Below are positions 52,101-63,940 of a stretch of 64,000 nucleotides of DNA, piece after piece. Made by a program: the position numbers and the translations under genes. The stretch's first letter is position 1. Each line of letters begins with the position of its first letter. Source of the DNA: Streptomyces sp. NBC_01335 (GTDB lineage: Bacteria > Actinomycetota > Actinomycetes > Streptomycetales > Streptomycetaceae); contig NZ_CP108370.1 of assembly GCF_035953295.1 (NCBI RefSeq), forward strand, positions 6,061,001-6,125,000. Direction: 5' to 3'. The notes under the pieces are model-generated. The model worked only from the letters and a program-made list of their open reading frames with translations, ran no database searches and was not told where the DNA came from.

Positions 52101-52991
52101 GAGAATGCCCCCAGGCAGCACGAAGTAGCTCGTGCGGGTGGGGGCATGTCCTTCGGATCCACTGAAGTGGAGCGGAAGCCCGGCGGGCCGCTGAGATGGT
52201 CGGCGTAATCCTAGAACAGGATGTGGATCATGTCTCCTCAGGTGTCCCGGAGGTTCTACGATCAGGTGTTGGCCCTCTTGCCTCGCATGCCGTGCTTTTG
52301 ACGATGAGGGAGGGCTTCGAGTGGCCGTTTGGCCGATCGCGCCATCTCTTGACGCGTTGCGGAGTGGAGGTGGCGGGGTCCTCGGCAACCGAAGCGGCGA
52401 TGTCCCGCTCGTCGGTGTCTGGTGCTGAGCTTGTGGATTCCAGGAATCAACGGGCCGTCCTCGACGATGCATCCATATTCGCTACTGCGTCAAAAAGTGG
52501 CGAGAAAACACTGTTGCGCTACCGCGCACCTCTCCTGGGATTCCGGCGGTGTCCGTCCAGTGAGGAATCCCGTACCAGTTGGCGCACTCATGGTGCTAGG
52601 CCGTGTCTGACAATTCCCGCCGGGCGGTCGGCGCCCGGCACGGCACCTCGCGGCGTTGTCGGACCGCCCGAGTACATCCAGTACTCGGCCGGTCCTCCGC
52701 CTTGCGATGCACCGCACCGGACACCGCCCGCTGATCCGACGCGAATGGTCAGACACGCCCTAGGCCGATGCGGTCGCAGTGGTAGGGGGCTGTCGGGCGA
52801 GCAGGTCGAAGAAGATGCGTTCTTTATCACATGACGGGTCGTCACCTTCGTTTTGGCTGGGTCATGTTCTACGTGGGACGCTGCCAATCATCGCAAAGTC
52901 GGGAAAGGGCCACAGGAGTGCCCGGTATCGGCGTAGTCTCCGTGAATTGTCGCAGGCGGGCCGTGGTGGCCCGAGGTGCGGTGGAGGTGCC
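52101..52991. other. Intergenic region with repeat element
   Basis: About 890 bases between divergent genes. It is more AT-rich than its surroundings around 52,440-52,520. It contains the MITE-like element at 52596-52763. Longer frames (for example 52196-52834, plus strand) cross the element and show no coding signature. The promoter of the two-gene unit must lie between 52,764 and 52,980 but is not recognisable. Confidence 0.5.
52596..52763. mobile_element. MITE-like element, 168 bp with 21-bp inverted ends
   Basis: The left end CTAGGCCGTGTCTGACAATT(C) and the reverse complement of the right end match at 19 of 21 positions. Both ends are flanked by or begin with CTAG, a target seen for IS5-family elements. 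The interior contains 'TACATCCAGTACTCGG' and 'GGCGGGAATTGTCAGACAC' (complement), which I recall as a repeat scattered through Streptomyces chromosomes. It encodes no transposase, so it would be mobilised in trans. Confidence 0.72.
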
Positions 52992-55367
<2,376 letters not shown>

Positions 55368-55476
55368 CCCGTGATCCGTGGGGCCGCTATCTTCCTCTCC
55401 AGCTCTCGTCTCCCGGTTCCTCGTCGTCGAGCGAGCCGGTCCCGCAAAACCAACCAAAGAATCGGAGCAGGCGTAC

Positions 55477-58400
55477 ATGCACGACCGCTACCGCGTCATC
55501 ACGGGGCCACCGCTGTCCCCGTCGACCGTCTCGGCCGAGGAACTCGGGGGTCTGGCCGCCGCGCTCAACGCCCTGGAGACCTCGGCCGCAGCCGCCCTGA
55601 ACGGCCTCACGGCCGGCATGGTGGAACTCGCCTTCAACTCCTTGACGCCGCAGAACCGCCAGAGTCTGCTCGGAAAACTGGGCATCCGGATGGCAGCGCC
55701 CCGACGCGCGGGCAATGCCTTGTGCAGGGATATCCTCGCCCGTCTGCGGCGCGATTCACGGCAGCGCTCCTGCACCTGCGGAGTCAGGGAACTCACGCGC
55801 ACGGTGATCGAACAGATTGGCATGGTCGCCTTCGCCCACGGCGGCACGGCTTCCGACCCGGCTTCCCGCTGGGGCGCGACCCTGGTCCGGGCGACGGTCT
55901 TCACGTGGTGCAACGCATCCGTGATGGACGCTCACCTCCTCGAGTGGGCGGCCGACCAAGACTGGTTCGCCGCCGGGGTTGACGATGAGGAGTCCGCGCG
56001 CCTTGCCGTCGTGGCCGAGAGGGCCCGGGCCGTCGTGGCGGCCCACCCGGATCTCGACGGCGTAGCGGAGGGGGTGGCGCGGCCGCCCGCAGACCACCAC
56101 ACGACCGAGGCGGCTGTCGCCGCCGACCGGCCGGTCCATGAGATGGGTGCCGTCGAGAGCGCCGCGTCGGGTCCCAGTGCACCGCACGACGTGCGGATGA
56201 CGGCGTCCGAGGGCACCCGGCCCGAGCAGGGAATCGATCCGGAGGCCGCCTGTCGGCGCCTGGAATCGGCCCTGGCGGACGCTCGGAGTGCCGCGGAGAG
56301 CGCGATGGACGCGGTGGCCGCCGGCAGCCCTCCGCTCGATGAGGACCTGGCTCCGCTGGTCGCGCTGGGATCCGTCTTCGACAGCGCCGACGCGGTGTTC
56401 CGCGCGGTGGGGGTGGTGGGGGTGCCCCGCCGTCTGGAGGACATGGCCCTGGCCGCTCGTGAGTACAGAGAGGCGGACGACCGCGACCGCCGGGCGAGGG
56501 AGACGCTGCGGGAACTGCTGGATGTCGCGGCGGGCCGTACGGACAGCCCGGCAGCCTTCGCCGCCGAGGCCGTGCGAGGAGCGGCCCGCCGTCTGTTGGA
56601 CGCAGGGTTGTGGGAGCAGACGCATCGGGAGGAAGGCGCTGTCCTCGTCGACCTGGCACGACTGATCCGTGAAGGGCGTCAGGCATACGCCGCGACGGAA
56701 ATCCTGGCCCTGCAGGACCAGATGGTGCGAGTGCTGCCCACATGCGCCATGGCAGTGGTCATGGCTCCCGAACTGTCGCTGGCGCAGCCGAACGGAACGC
56801 CGGTGGCTCCGGCCGCAGAGGCCGCAGAGGCTGAGACAGCCGAGCAGGCCGACGTCGAAGGCCCGGTCGAGGAAGCCGTAGAGCTCTCCGACGACGACCC
56901 GTCCGACAAGCAGGCGGATGAGGCCCCGGCGACGGTGACCAGGGCTCATTCCACCAAGGACCCCGTCCCGGGTGCGGAAGCGGCCTTGTCCGGCACGGAA
57001 GACCTTGCCCCCGCCCCCACCACGGCACCGGATCCACACGCCACTGAGGATGCGCGGGCTGCTGGGCCCGCCCCTCGGCCGAAGGCTCTCGCCGAGGTGC
57101 CGGAAGAGGAAGCCCTGGCCCCGCCCGTCCCGGCCACCGTGAGCGCACCTGTCCTCGCGATGTCACGGGACGGGGAGATCGTCGCCCCGGAACCCGACCG
57201 GACGGTACTCGCCCCTGCCACCATGGAGGAGAACTCCGACGAGACCACTGCGGAGGGAATTCTCACGCGGCTGATCGTGGAACGGCGCTTCGGACTCGCT
57301 CACCATGTGGCGAGTGCCGCCGGTTGCGCCGCACCCCAGGTGACGGCGCTCCGTCTGGCCGGTGCGGCCGGGCTGCTCACCTCCGGTGACAGCCAGGGGG
57401 CCCGCCTGCTGGCCGACCTGCTCCAGCAGTACGGCGGGTACGCGGGTCGCGACACGGAGGGCAGCGAGCTCCTTCTGCTCCCGGTCCTGCTGCGTATGGC
57501 GCTCATCACCGGGGACCATCTGGCGGGAGCCCAGCTCAAAGCGCTGGCGCCCAGGCTGCCGGAGCGCTTGGCCGAGGCGGCGGCCGCCGTCGCCGACCGT
57601 GCGCTCAGCGGCGCCCTGATGAGTGCCTCGCCCCTGGTCGTCAGTGCCAACGTCTCCGAGTCGGAGGCACGGCTCCACGAGCTGCGCGAGCAGTGCCGTG
57701 TCCTGCTAGCGCCACCGAGGCTGCGGTTCGCACGGGCCACGAAGATCGCGAAGCGCTGGCTGACCGATGACGGGATGCTCGGATCGCTGCTTGCCACCGT
57801 GGCCGATGACCGCCGGGACCGGGTGACCAGCGTGCGGAAGCAGGCCGAGCGGCTCTCGAAACTGCCAGAGATCAGTATCGAGATCGACCGCATGGACCGA
57901 GAGCACCGGCCGTCCAGCGGCAAGCCGCTCCAGGGATCCGGCCGGCAGGACCTCGTTCATCTGGTAGAGCGAGCTGTCGGACTGGTCAAGGAGTGGTGTC
58001 TGGCGGTCGAGACCATTCGCCGAGGTGACGGCTCCGACGGCAACAGGGCGGTCAAGGAGATCTCTTCCCTGCGCAGGTCCCTGCTGGACGGCAAGGAGCA
58101 GGCACTGGGCGAACTGGCGCTGCTGGCGCAGGGCTCGGGTGCCGCCAAATCCGCTGCGGCCCTGGCTGCACGCGCCTCGATGGAGGAGCTGTTCGACCTG
58201 CTGGCCGGGGGAACGGCGGCCGTGCGTGCCAGCGGTCCGGTCGATCCCGAACTGGTACTGGACGCAGAGCTCTTGAAGGTGTGCGATCGTCGTGGCGAGC
58301 GGCCCTCACTCGAACAGCTCCTTTCTGTGGTCGACCGGAGTTGGCAGGACGCCCTTTCCGACAGGATCTCCCGAGACGCCTTCGGTGCGGCCCGCACCAT

Positions 58401-61400
58401 CGTCGAGCTGGCGGACAGGGAGCTGCTGCCCGCCGCGCGGTCGGGGGAGTTCGTCCCGCCGACGGTAGCCGCGATCGAGGTGCTGGCGGACGCCCGGCGC
58501 ACGGAGTTGCGCGGGGCGCACGACGAGCTGCTCGCCGAACTCCACCGTGCTCAGGCAGACGGCGCGCTGACCGACGACCAGGACCTGCGACTCCAGGAGT
58601 TGCTCGCCGACGCCAAGGGACACCTCGACGGCACCGACACGCACGACTTGGTGGGCGTGCGCCGAGCCCTCGACACGGTACGTGGCGACCTGCCGGCCTT
58701 CCGGCGACAGGCAGCCGACCGGATCCGGGCCCGGCTCGACGCCCTGGACCCCACCGAGGAGTTGCGCGCGCAGGTGCTGCGACACCTGGACACCGGCGGT
58801 CTGGCCACCGCCGCCGATCTCGTCTACTTCTTGGAGATCGGCGAGGACGTGCCGGAGATCGACGGCGGCGAGTCTCACCTGATCGAGTTCTTCCCGGCCG
58901 TGCCCGAGGGACTGCCCAGGGGCATCGACCGTAACCTCGTCGAGCTCGTGCGGACCGGCAGGGTGCACCCGGACATCCCGGTTCTCGACTACAGCGTGCT
59001 TTCGACCGACGAGGCGGCCCTGGCCGCCGATGTTCTGGACGAGTGGCGGGAGTTGGGTGCGACTGAGCCGAAGGACAGACTGGACGTCTCCGCGAAGCGG
59101 CAACTGCCGCCGCTCCTCAAACTCCTCGGATACGAGGCCAAGGCCAGGCCTCTCGACGAGCGGTCCTCGCATCTGCGCCGACGCGAGTACCGCCTCTTCG
59201 AAGCGATCGAGGTGGAGACCAACGGCAGGGCCAAAGCACCCGAGTTCGGCTCGCAGATCCGGGAGCAGGGCAGCAGCCTCCGCGTCCTGATGGTCTGGGG
59301 GCGGCCGTCCGCCGAGTTCGTCATGAGCCTGGCGGAACGCGACCCCAGCGGAGCGAGTCTTCTCGTCCTCTACTTCGGCACGCTGAGTCGTGAGGCCCGC
59401 ATCGAGCTCGCCGTCGGATCCGGTCGGCTACAGCCGATGCTGGTCGTCGACGACGCGGCCCTCGCTTATCTCGCGGCGCGGGGCAACCGCCAGGTCAGCA
59501 CGTCCACGCAGACGCTGCTGCCCTTCTCCGGGGTGAACCCGTACATCAGGGAGAAGCGTGGCCGGATCGGTGGCGAGATGTTCTACGGCCGTGACGCAGA
59601 ACGCAAGAGCGTCCTCGACCGCCACGGTACCCAGGTCATCTACGGCGGCCGAGGCCTCGGCAAGTCCGCCCTGCTCAGCGACGCGGGGGAGCAGTTCGAA
59701 GGGCAGCGCCCCGGCTACCACCTGGCGGTCTACGTCAATCTGGACCAGGAGAACATCGGAAAGGGGAGTTCCCTGGGGCCGGAGGCTCTGTGGAGCGTCC
59801 TCGACCGGAAGCTCGTGAAAGCCGAGGTGCTGGACGGGCAGCCGAGCCGCAAGTCTCAGCTGGACATCTCCGAACGGGTACGTGCCGGTATCCGGACCTG
59901 GCTCGACGGGGACTCCCGCAGGCGTCTGCTGGTCCTGCTCGACGAATGCGACCAGTTCTTCGAAGCGGATGCTCCGCGCTTCAACCAGACCAAGAAGCTC
60001 AAAGGGCTCGGGGACGACACGAAGGACCGTGCCAAGGTTGTCTTCGCCGGACTGCACTCCGTGCAGCGGTTCACCAAGCTCGCCAGTAACGGGCCGTTCA
60101 GCCACCTGGCGCAGACGCCGAAGGTGATCGGTCCGCTCGCCCCCCAGTCTGCCGCCGAACTGCTGGTCGATCCGATGCGGGCGCTCGGCTTCGAGTTCCG
60201 GGACATGGATCTCGTCAACCGGGTACTCGGTTACTGCTCCTACCAGCCGTTCCTGCTCCAGATGTTCGGACACCGGCTGGTCGAGGTGATGCACCGCAAG
60301 CGGGCGAGGCGCGGAGCCGATGGGCCGCCGTACGCGGTGGAGATTGCTGACATCAGCGTGGTGGAGTCGGACACCGGACTCAGGGACGGTATCTCGGCTG
60401 CCTTCAAGGACACTCTGAGCCTCGACCACCGTTACGACGTGATCGCCAACGTCCTGGCCTACCATGCCCGCCACCGCGGCTTGGAGGTGCGGCTGAGCGA
60501 CGCCGAGCTGCGGGAGGAGTGCGAGACCTTCTGGCGCAAGGGCTTCGAACAACTCGACACCGAGGGGTTCCGTGCCTATCTGTCCGAGATGGTGGGCCTG
60601 GGTATCCTCGCCCCCAACCACGACGGCCAGGGCTGGCACCTGAGGGGCCCGAACGCCCTGCGCATGATCGGCACCTCCCACGAGGTGGACGCGCGGCTGC
60701 TCAGGGCCGAACAGGACTGCAAGCTCCAGGAGAGCATCGTGCTGGAGGGCCGCCCCGAACTGCCCGACAACCGGCCGGCCCCGCTCACCATCACCCAGCT
60801 CGACGACCTCCTCGGCCAGCGGTCCAACCAGACGAGGGTGGTTCTCGGTACCACCGCGACCGGCGTCGGCGACGTCGGCGACACCCTGCGTGCGATTGCC
60901 GGGCGAATCGTCGACTGGATGCTGCCGCCCGTTGGTAAGCCCAGCGTCTACAAACAGGAGCTCACCGGCGGACTCCCGCGTCAACGGCGAGTCGTCATCA
61001 GTGACTTCGCCCGGTACCCGGACGCCCGGGCCGAGGCTCCCCGGAACGCCGTCGACTTGGCCGAGACGCTGCTCCCCGCCACGCCGGGAGTGACTCGAGC
61101 GGTGGTCATCGTCACCGATCCCACCCAACTGGGCCTGTGGCGGCCCCTGCTGACGGGCACCGAACACACCTCGGCCGCTCCCGTGGTGTTGCGTCGGCAC
61201 GATCGTCGCAGTCTGCGCGGCTGGACCCAGCGGGTGGAGGAGTTCCACACGGAGGATCGTCTGGACCGTCTCTACGAGCTGACAGGTGGCTGGCCGCTCC
61301 TGGTCGACCGGGCGCACCGCCTCCACGGCGAACTGGGAGACCCTGACACGGCATTGAAGCGCCTGTCCGGCCTGCGTACGAACCGGGCGGAGGCCGGCGC

Positions 61401-61653
61401 CTTCGTCGAGGCGACCGGTCTGTACGCGGACCCCCTGCTCGCGACCGGCTACCGGGCTCTCGCCGAGGCATTCCAGGACGACCCGTTCGACCTGGAGAAC
61501 GCCGTGACCGCTGTGGCGGTCCGGATCGAGGACGAGGACGAGGCCCTCTGGATCGTCACCTGCCTCGACGCCCTCCAGGTCTTCGACCGCGAGGACACCC
61601 ACGTCCTGCGCCTGGAAGCACTGCTCCGGGAGTGTGTGGCGCTCCAGGGGTGA
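55477..61653 (+). CDS. Giant STAND-like P-loop ATPase, 2058 aa
   Basis: A 2058-residue multidomain protein. Residues 1-170 include 'RQRSCTCGVREL'. A long helical region follows with an Ala/Glu/Pro-rich acidic stretch (about 470-590) and coiled-coil-prone helices (about 600-1250). The ATPase module begins with 'MFYGRDAERKSVL' then Walker A 'YGGRGLGKSALL' (about 1388-1399) and Walker B 'RRLLVLLDECDQFF' (about 1483). A winged-helix-like segment ('SDAELREECETFWRKG') follows. The last 350 residues contain a second, P-loop-less module with 'YELTGGWPLLVDRAHRLHG', typical of STAND/MalT lids. Such proteins are often nucleotide-gated immune sensors. ATG 55477 has GGAGCAGG upstream. Family not recognised by name. 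Confidence 0.82.
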   Translation: MHDRYRVITGPPLSPSTVSAEELGGLAAALNALETSAAAALNGLTAGMVELAFNSLTPQNRQSLLGKLGIRMAAPRRAGNALCRDILARLRRDSRQRSCTCGVRELTRTVIEQIGMVAFAHGGTASDPASRWGATLVRATVFTWCNASVMDAHLLEWAADQDWFAAGVDDEESARLAVVAERARAVVAAHPDLDGVAEGVARPPADHHTTEAAVAADRPVHEMGAVESAASGPSAPHDVRMTASEGTRPEQGIDPEAACRRLESALADARSAAESAMDAVAAGSPPLDEDLAPLVALGSVFDSADAVFRAVGVVGVPRRLEDMALAAREYREADDRDRRARETLRELLDVAAGRTDSPAAFAAEAVRGAARRLLDAGLWEQTHREEGAVLVDLARLIREGRQAYAATEILALQDQMVRVLPTCAMAVVMAPELSLAQPNGTPVAPAAEAAEAETAEQADVEGPVEEAVELSDDDPSDKQADEAPATVTRAHSTKDPVPGAEAALSGTEDLAPAPTTAPDPHATEDARAAGPAPRPKALAEVPEEEALAPPVPATVSAPVLAMSRDGEIVAPEPDRTVLAPATMEENSDETTAEGILTRLIVERRFGLAHHVASAAGCAAPQVTALRLAGAAGLLTSGDSQGARLLADLLQQYGGYAGRDTEGSELLLLPVLLRMALITGDHLAGAQLKALAPRLPERLAEAAAAVADRALSGALMSASPLVVSANVSESEARLHELREQCRVLLAPPRLRFARATKIAKRWLTDDGMLGSLLATVADDRRDRVTSVRKQAERLSKLPEISIEIDRMDREHRPSSGKPLQGSGRQDLVHLVERAVGLVKEWCLAVETIRRGDGSDGNRAVKEISSLRRSLLDGKEQALGELALLAQGSGAAKSAAALAARASMEELFDLLAGGTAAVRASGPVDPELVLDAELLKVCDRRGERPSLEQLLSVVDRSWQDALSDRISRDAFGAARTIVELADRELLPAARSGEFVPPTVAAIEVLADARRTELRGAHDELLAELHRAQADGALTDDQDLRLQELLADAKGHLDGTDTHDLVGVRRALDTVRGDLPAFRRQAADRIRARLDALDPTEELRAQVLRHLDTGGLATAADLVYFLEIGEDVPEIDGGESHLIEFFPAVPEGLPRGIDRNLVELVRTGRVHPDIPVLDYSVLSTDEAALAADVLDEWRELGATEPKDRLDVSAKRQLPPLLKLLGYEAKARPLDERSSHLRRREYRLFEAIEVETNGRAKAPEFGSQIREQGSSLRVLMVWGRPSAEFVMSLAERDPSGASLLVLYFGTLSREARIELAVGSGRLQPMLVVDDAALAYLAARGNRQVSTSTQTLLPFSGVNPYIREKRGRIGGEMFYGRDAERKSVLDRHGTQVIYGGRGLGKSALLSDAGEQFEGQRPGYHLAVYVNLDQENIGKGSSLGPEALWSVLDRKLVKAEVLDGQPSRKSQLDISERVRAGIRTWLDGDSRRRLLVLLDECDQFFEADAPRFNQTKKLKGLGDDTKDRAKVVFAGLHSVQRFTKLASNGPFSHLAQTPKVIGPLAPQSAAELLVDPMRALGFEFRDMDLVNRVLGYCSYQPFLLQMFGHRLVEVMHRKRARRGADGPPYAVEIADISVVESDTGLRDGISAAFKDTLSLDHRYDVIANVLAYHARHRGLEVRLSDAELREECETFWRKGFEQLDTEGFRAYLSEMVGLGILAPNHDGQGWHLRGPNALRMIGTSHEVDARLLRAEQDCKLQESIVLEGRPELPDNRPAPLTITQLDDLLGQRSNQTRVVLGTTATGVGDVGDTLRAIAGRIVDWMLPPVGKPSVYKQELTGGLPRQRRVVISDFARYPDARAEAPRNAVDLAETLLPATPGVTRAVVIVTDPTQLGLWRPLLTGTEHTSAAPVVLRRHDRRSLRGWTQRVEEFHTEDRLDRLYELTGGWPLLVDRAHRLHGELGDPDTALKRLSGLRTNRAEAGAFVEATGLYADPLLATGYRALAEAFQDDPFDLENAVTAVAVRIEDEDEALWIVTCLDALQVFDREDTHVLRLEALLRECVALQG

Positions 61654-61714
61654 TACCGACTCGCGGCGGGCTTCCGTCATCGCTGCCGGGAGCAGACCCG
61701 CACGGTGTTCCGTG

Positions 61715-61767
61715 GCCGGCGCCGCTGACCGAGCTTCTGTACAGAGTGAACTCGGTCAGCGGCCGGC
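61715..61767 (+). terminator. Terminator after the giant ATPase gene
   Basis: Long stem with a 2-base bulge: left arm 61715-61733 and right arm 61751-61767 (CGCTGACCGAG pairing with CTCGGTCAGCG). A CTGTACAG palindrome lies in the loop. It is 62 bases past the stop. Between 61,654 and 61,944 no gene is visible. Confidence 0.75.
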
Positions 61768-61944
61768 GGGGCTGCTTTCGGGCGCGGCACGGTTCCGCGC
61801 GCTGCCGGGCTGCGGTGCATATCCGCGAGGCGGGCCCTGCGGCGCACTAGCTGTCGAGCCTCTGCCTCGGGGCAAGCTCCGAGGCTTTGTCGGTCCGCCC
61901 GCAGGAAGGAGCTGTGGCTCGTCCTCCTCCGCTCGCCGCGGCCG

Positions 61945-62288
61945 GACCCCGATCATGCCCACGGCGGTGACGAGAGGGGCGGCGTGGGCCCGTTCCCGGG
62001 ACGAGGCGAGCATGGTGAGTGAGCCGGGGAACGTGGCGCCGGCGCCGAGGCCGTTCAGCGCGGCGCCCGCCCAGAGGGTCTGCACGGTCGGCGCGAGTGC
62101 CGCCACGGTCGAGCCGACGGCGACGAGGCCGGCTCCGGCGGAGATCAGCCGATTGCGGCCGAACAGGTCGCCGAGCGCGCCGAAGGTGAACCCGAAGCAG
62201 ACCGCCGCGATCATGAACGCCGAGGTGAGCCAGGTCAATTGCGAGCCGTGGGTGCGCAGGTCTTCCTCGAGGAGTCCGTTGAGCGAGG
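61945..62288 (-). pseudogene. Internal fragment of an MFS transporter
   Basis: The leftward frame encodes about 114 residues typical of MFS drug exporters: 'QLTWLTSAFMIAAVCFGFTF' then 'GALGDLFGRNRLISAGAGLV' (the loop 2-3 motif), 'TVQTLWAGAALNGLGAGATF' and 'TMLASSRERA'. This covers roughly helices 2 to 4 of a 12-14 helix protein. The start and the rest of the protein are missing at both ends, and no start codon with a ribosome-binding site is present. The upstream break is exactly where the neighbouring hydrolase fragment begins. Confidence 0.82.
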
Positions 62289-62543
62289 GTGCAGTACGTG
62301 CTGCGGGTCTACCCGTTCGCCACGACCTTTCTGCCGGGGCACCGGCTGGCCGTGGAGCTGTCCAACGACGAGCCGTTGGCGGACGAGCACAATGCGCTGC
62401 TGCCGCCGGACGCGTTCCACCTGCCGGTGGGCCGCCCCGTCGCCCACAAGATCTACCGGGACGCGGCACACCCCTCCCGGCTGGTGCTGCCCTTCACGAC
62501 GGCGAAGGCGGCGGAGGCCGAGGCGGGAGACACGCGTCGGTAA
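62289..62543 (+). pseudogene. C-terminal fragment of a CocE/NonD-type hydrolase
   Basis: The 84 codons match the end of the beta-sandwich (PepX C-terminal) domain of CocE/NonD alpha/beta hydrolases: 'VLRVYPFATTFLPGHRLAVE', 'SNDEPLADEHNALLPPDAFH' and 'IYRDAAHPSRLVLPFT'. The catalytic domain (about 450 residues) is missing, and a stop codon lies three codons upstream in frame. It abuts the oppositely oriented MFS fragment at 62288/62289, marking a deletion or recombination join. Confidence 0.8.
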
Positions 62544-62585
62544 GGGCGCGGGAAGGGGCACGGCGGCGCGCGGAGCCGGGTGAGA

Positions 62586-63578
62586 TCAGGTCGATTCACG
62601 CACCACGAGTTCGTTCGGCATGATCACCGGCGTCGCGGGGCCGCCGTCGATCAGGCCGAGGAGCAGGTGGACGGCGGCGGTCGCCTGGTCGGCCATCGGG
62701 CTGCGTACCGAGGTCAGGGCGGGGCTGGTGTAGGCCGCGGCTTCTATGTCGTCGAAGCCGATGACCGCCACGTCGTCGGGGACACGCCGGCCCGCCCGGT
62801 GAAGGGTGCGCAGGGCTCCGATCGCCATCAGGTCGTTGGCCGCGAACACCGCGTCGAGGCCGGGGTCGTCCTCCAGGAGCTGCCGCATGGCTTCGGCGCC
62901 TGAGGTTCTGGTGAAGTCGCCCAGTGCCACGATGGAGCGCCGGCCGGTGTCACGCAGCGTCCGACGGTAGCCGTCGAGGCGTTCGCGCGCTTCGTACAGT
63001 TCGAGGGGCCCGGTGATGGTGGCGATCCGGCGTCGCCCGCCCTCCAGGAGGTGACGCACGGCCAGTGCCGCTCCGCCGGCGTTGTCCAGCGCCACGTACG
63101 GAACGTCCTGGGCGGAGGTGCGGTTGAAGGACACGACGGGCAGGCCCTGCCGTGCCAGTGCGGCCGGCAGCGGATCCGTACCGTGCAGGGCGACCAGGAG
63201 TACGCCGTCCACGTGCCCGCCGGCGATGTACTGCACCACCCGGGTCCGGCTCGGGTCCGATTCCGCGAGCATGAGCACGAGCCGTTTGCCCGCTTTCTCC
63301 AGCTCCCTGCTGACGGCCCGCACCACGGCGGAGAAGAGGGGGTCGTCGGAGACGACTCCCTGAGGCGGGTCGGAGACCACGACGGCGACGGTGTCCGTGC
63401 GGCGGGTGACGAGGTTGCGTGCCGCCCCGTTGGGCACGTAGCCCAGTTCGTGGACGGCGCGCATGACGACGTCCCGGATCTGCGGGGCCACCGTCGTCTC
63501 GCCGTTGATGACACGGGAGACGCTCGACTTGGAGACGCCCGCCCGGGCGGCGACCACTTCGAGAGTGGGGCGTCTCAT
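62586..63578 (-). CDS. LacI-family regulator, CebR-like
   Basis: A 330-residue repressor. The helix-turn-helix is 'TLEVVAARAGVSKSSVSRVI' with hinge 'ELGYVPNGAARNLVTRRTDT'. The effector domain has 'VVQYIAGGHVDGVLLVALHG', 'GRRRIATITGPLELYEARER' and 'DAVFAANDLMAIGALRTLHR'. The overall pattern is close to CebR, the cello-oligosaccharide-responsive repressor of Streptomyces, as I remember it. It diverges from a gene for a secreted protein whose promoter carries a CebR-type palindrome. The sugar effector cannot be fixed from sequence. Confidence 0.9.
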   Translation of the reverse strand: MRRPTLEVVAARAGVSKSSVSRVINGETTVAPQIRDVVMRAVHELGYVPNGAARNLVTRRTDTVAVVVSDPPQGVVSDDPLFSAVVRAVSRELEKAGKRLVLMLAESDPSRTRVVQYIAGGHVDGVLLVALHGTDPLPAALARQGLPVVSFNRTSAQDVPYVALDNAGGAALAVRHLLEGGRRRIATITGPLELYEARERLDGYRRTLRDTGRRSIVALGDFTRTSGAEAMRQLLEDDPGLDAVFAANDLMAIGALRTLHRAGRRVPDDVAVIGFDDIEAAAYTSPALTSVRSPMADQATAAVHLLLGLIDGGPATPVIMPNELVVREST

Positions 63579-63846
63579 GCGGGGCCGCCCGCCGTGCCGC
63601 CGCCCGTGGCCCTGTCGCCGCCCGAGGCCCTGCGCGGGGCGGGTTTTCTCATCGGGGCGACCTCCGGCTCTGCGTCATGGCGATGTGAGCAGCGTATCCG
63701 CAGGCCGGAGTGGCAAGGGCAGGGTTCCGGCACGTTCCGCTCGGTGCCGCCCCCTCGTCCGCCGACGCGCCGGATGGCCCGTGAGAGACCGTTCCCTCAG
63801 CTCCTCCCAGGGGTGACGACGCTGTTTTTTCGAGGTGAGAGAAGTA

Positions 63847-63895
63847 TTGACAGCCCTTACCCGCCGCTCCATCCTCCCTTCCAGGGAGCGCTCCC
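63847..63895 (+). promoter_or_regulatory. Promoter and CebR-type operator
   Basis: TTGACA (63847-63852) is a good -35 box; the -10 is weak (CATCCT near 63870). GGGAGCGCTCCC (63884-63895) is a perfect 12-base palindrome matching the core of the CebR/CelR box (TGGGAGCGCTCCCA), about 9 bases after the -10 region, where a bound repressor would block initiation. The remaining 270 bases of this gap show no gene. Confidence 0.7.
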
Positions 63896-63940
63896 CGGCT
63901 TCCTTCTCCCTCTCCTTCCCCCCCACTTGAGGAGTCGCCC

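Noticed and set aside
52196..52834. 212-codon frame upstream of the two-gene unit
   Set aside because: It crosses the inverted-repeat element, has no ribosome-binding site, and its codon use does not show the usual third-position bias.
61634..62623. 329-codon plus-strand frame
   Set aside because: It runs antisense to the MFS fragment and out of frame with the hydrolase fragment, whose similarity is clear in another frame.
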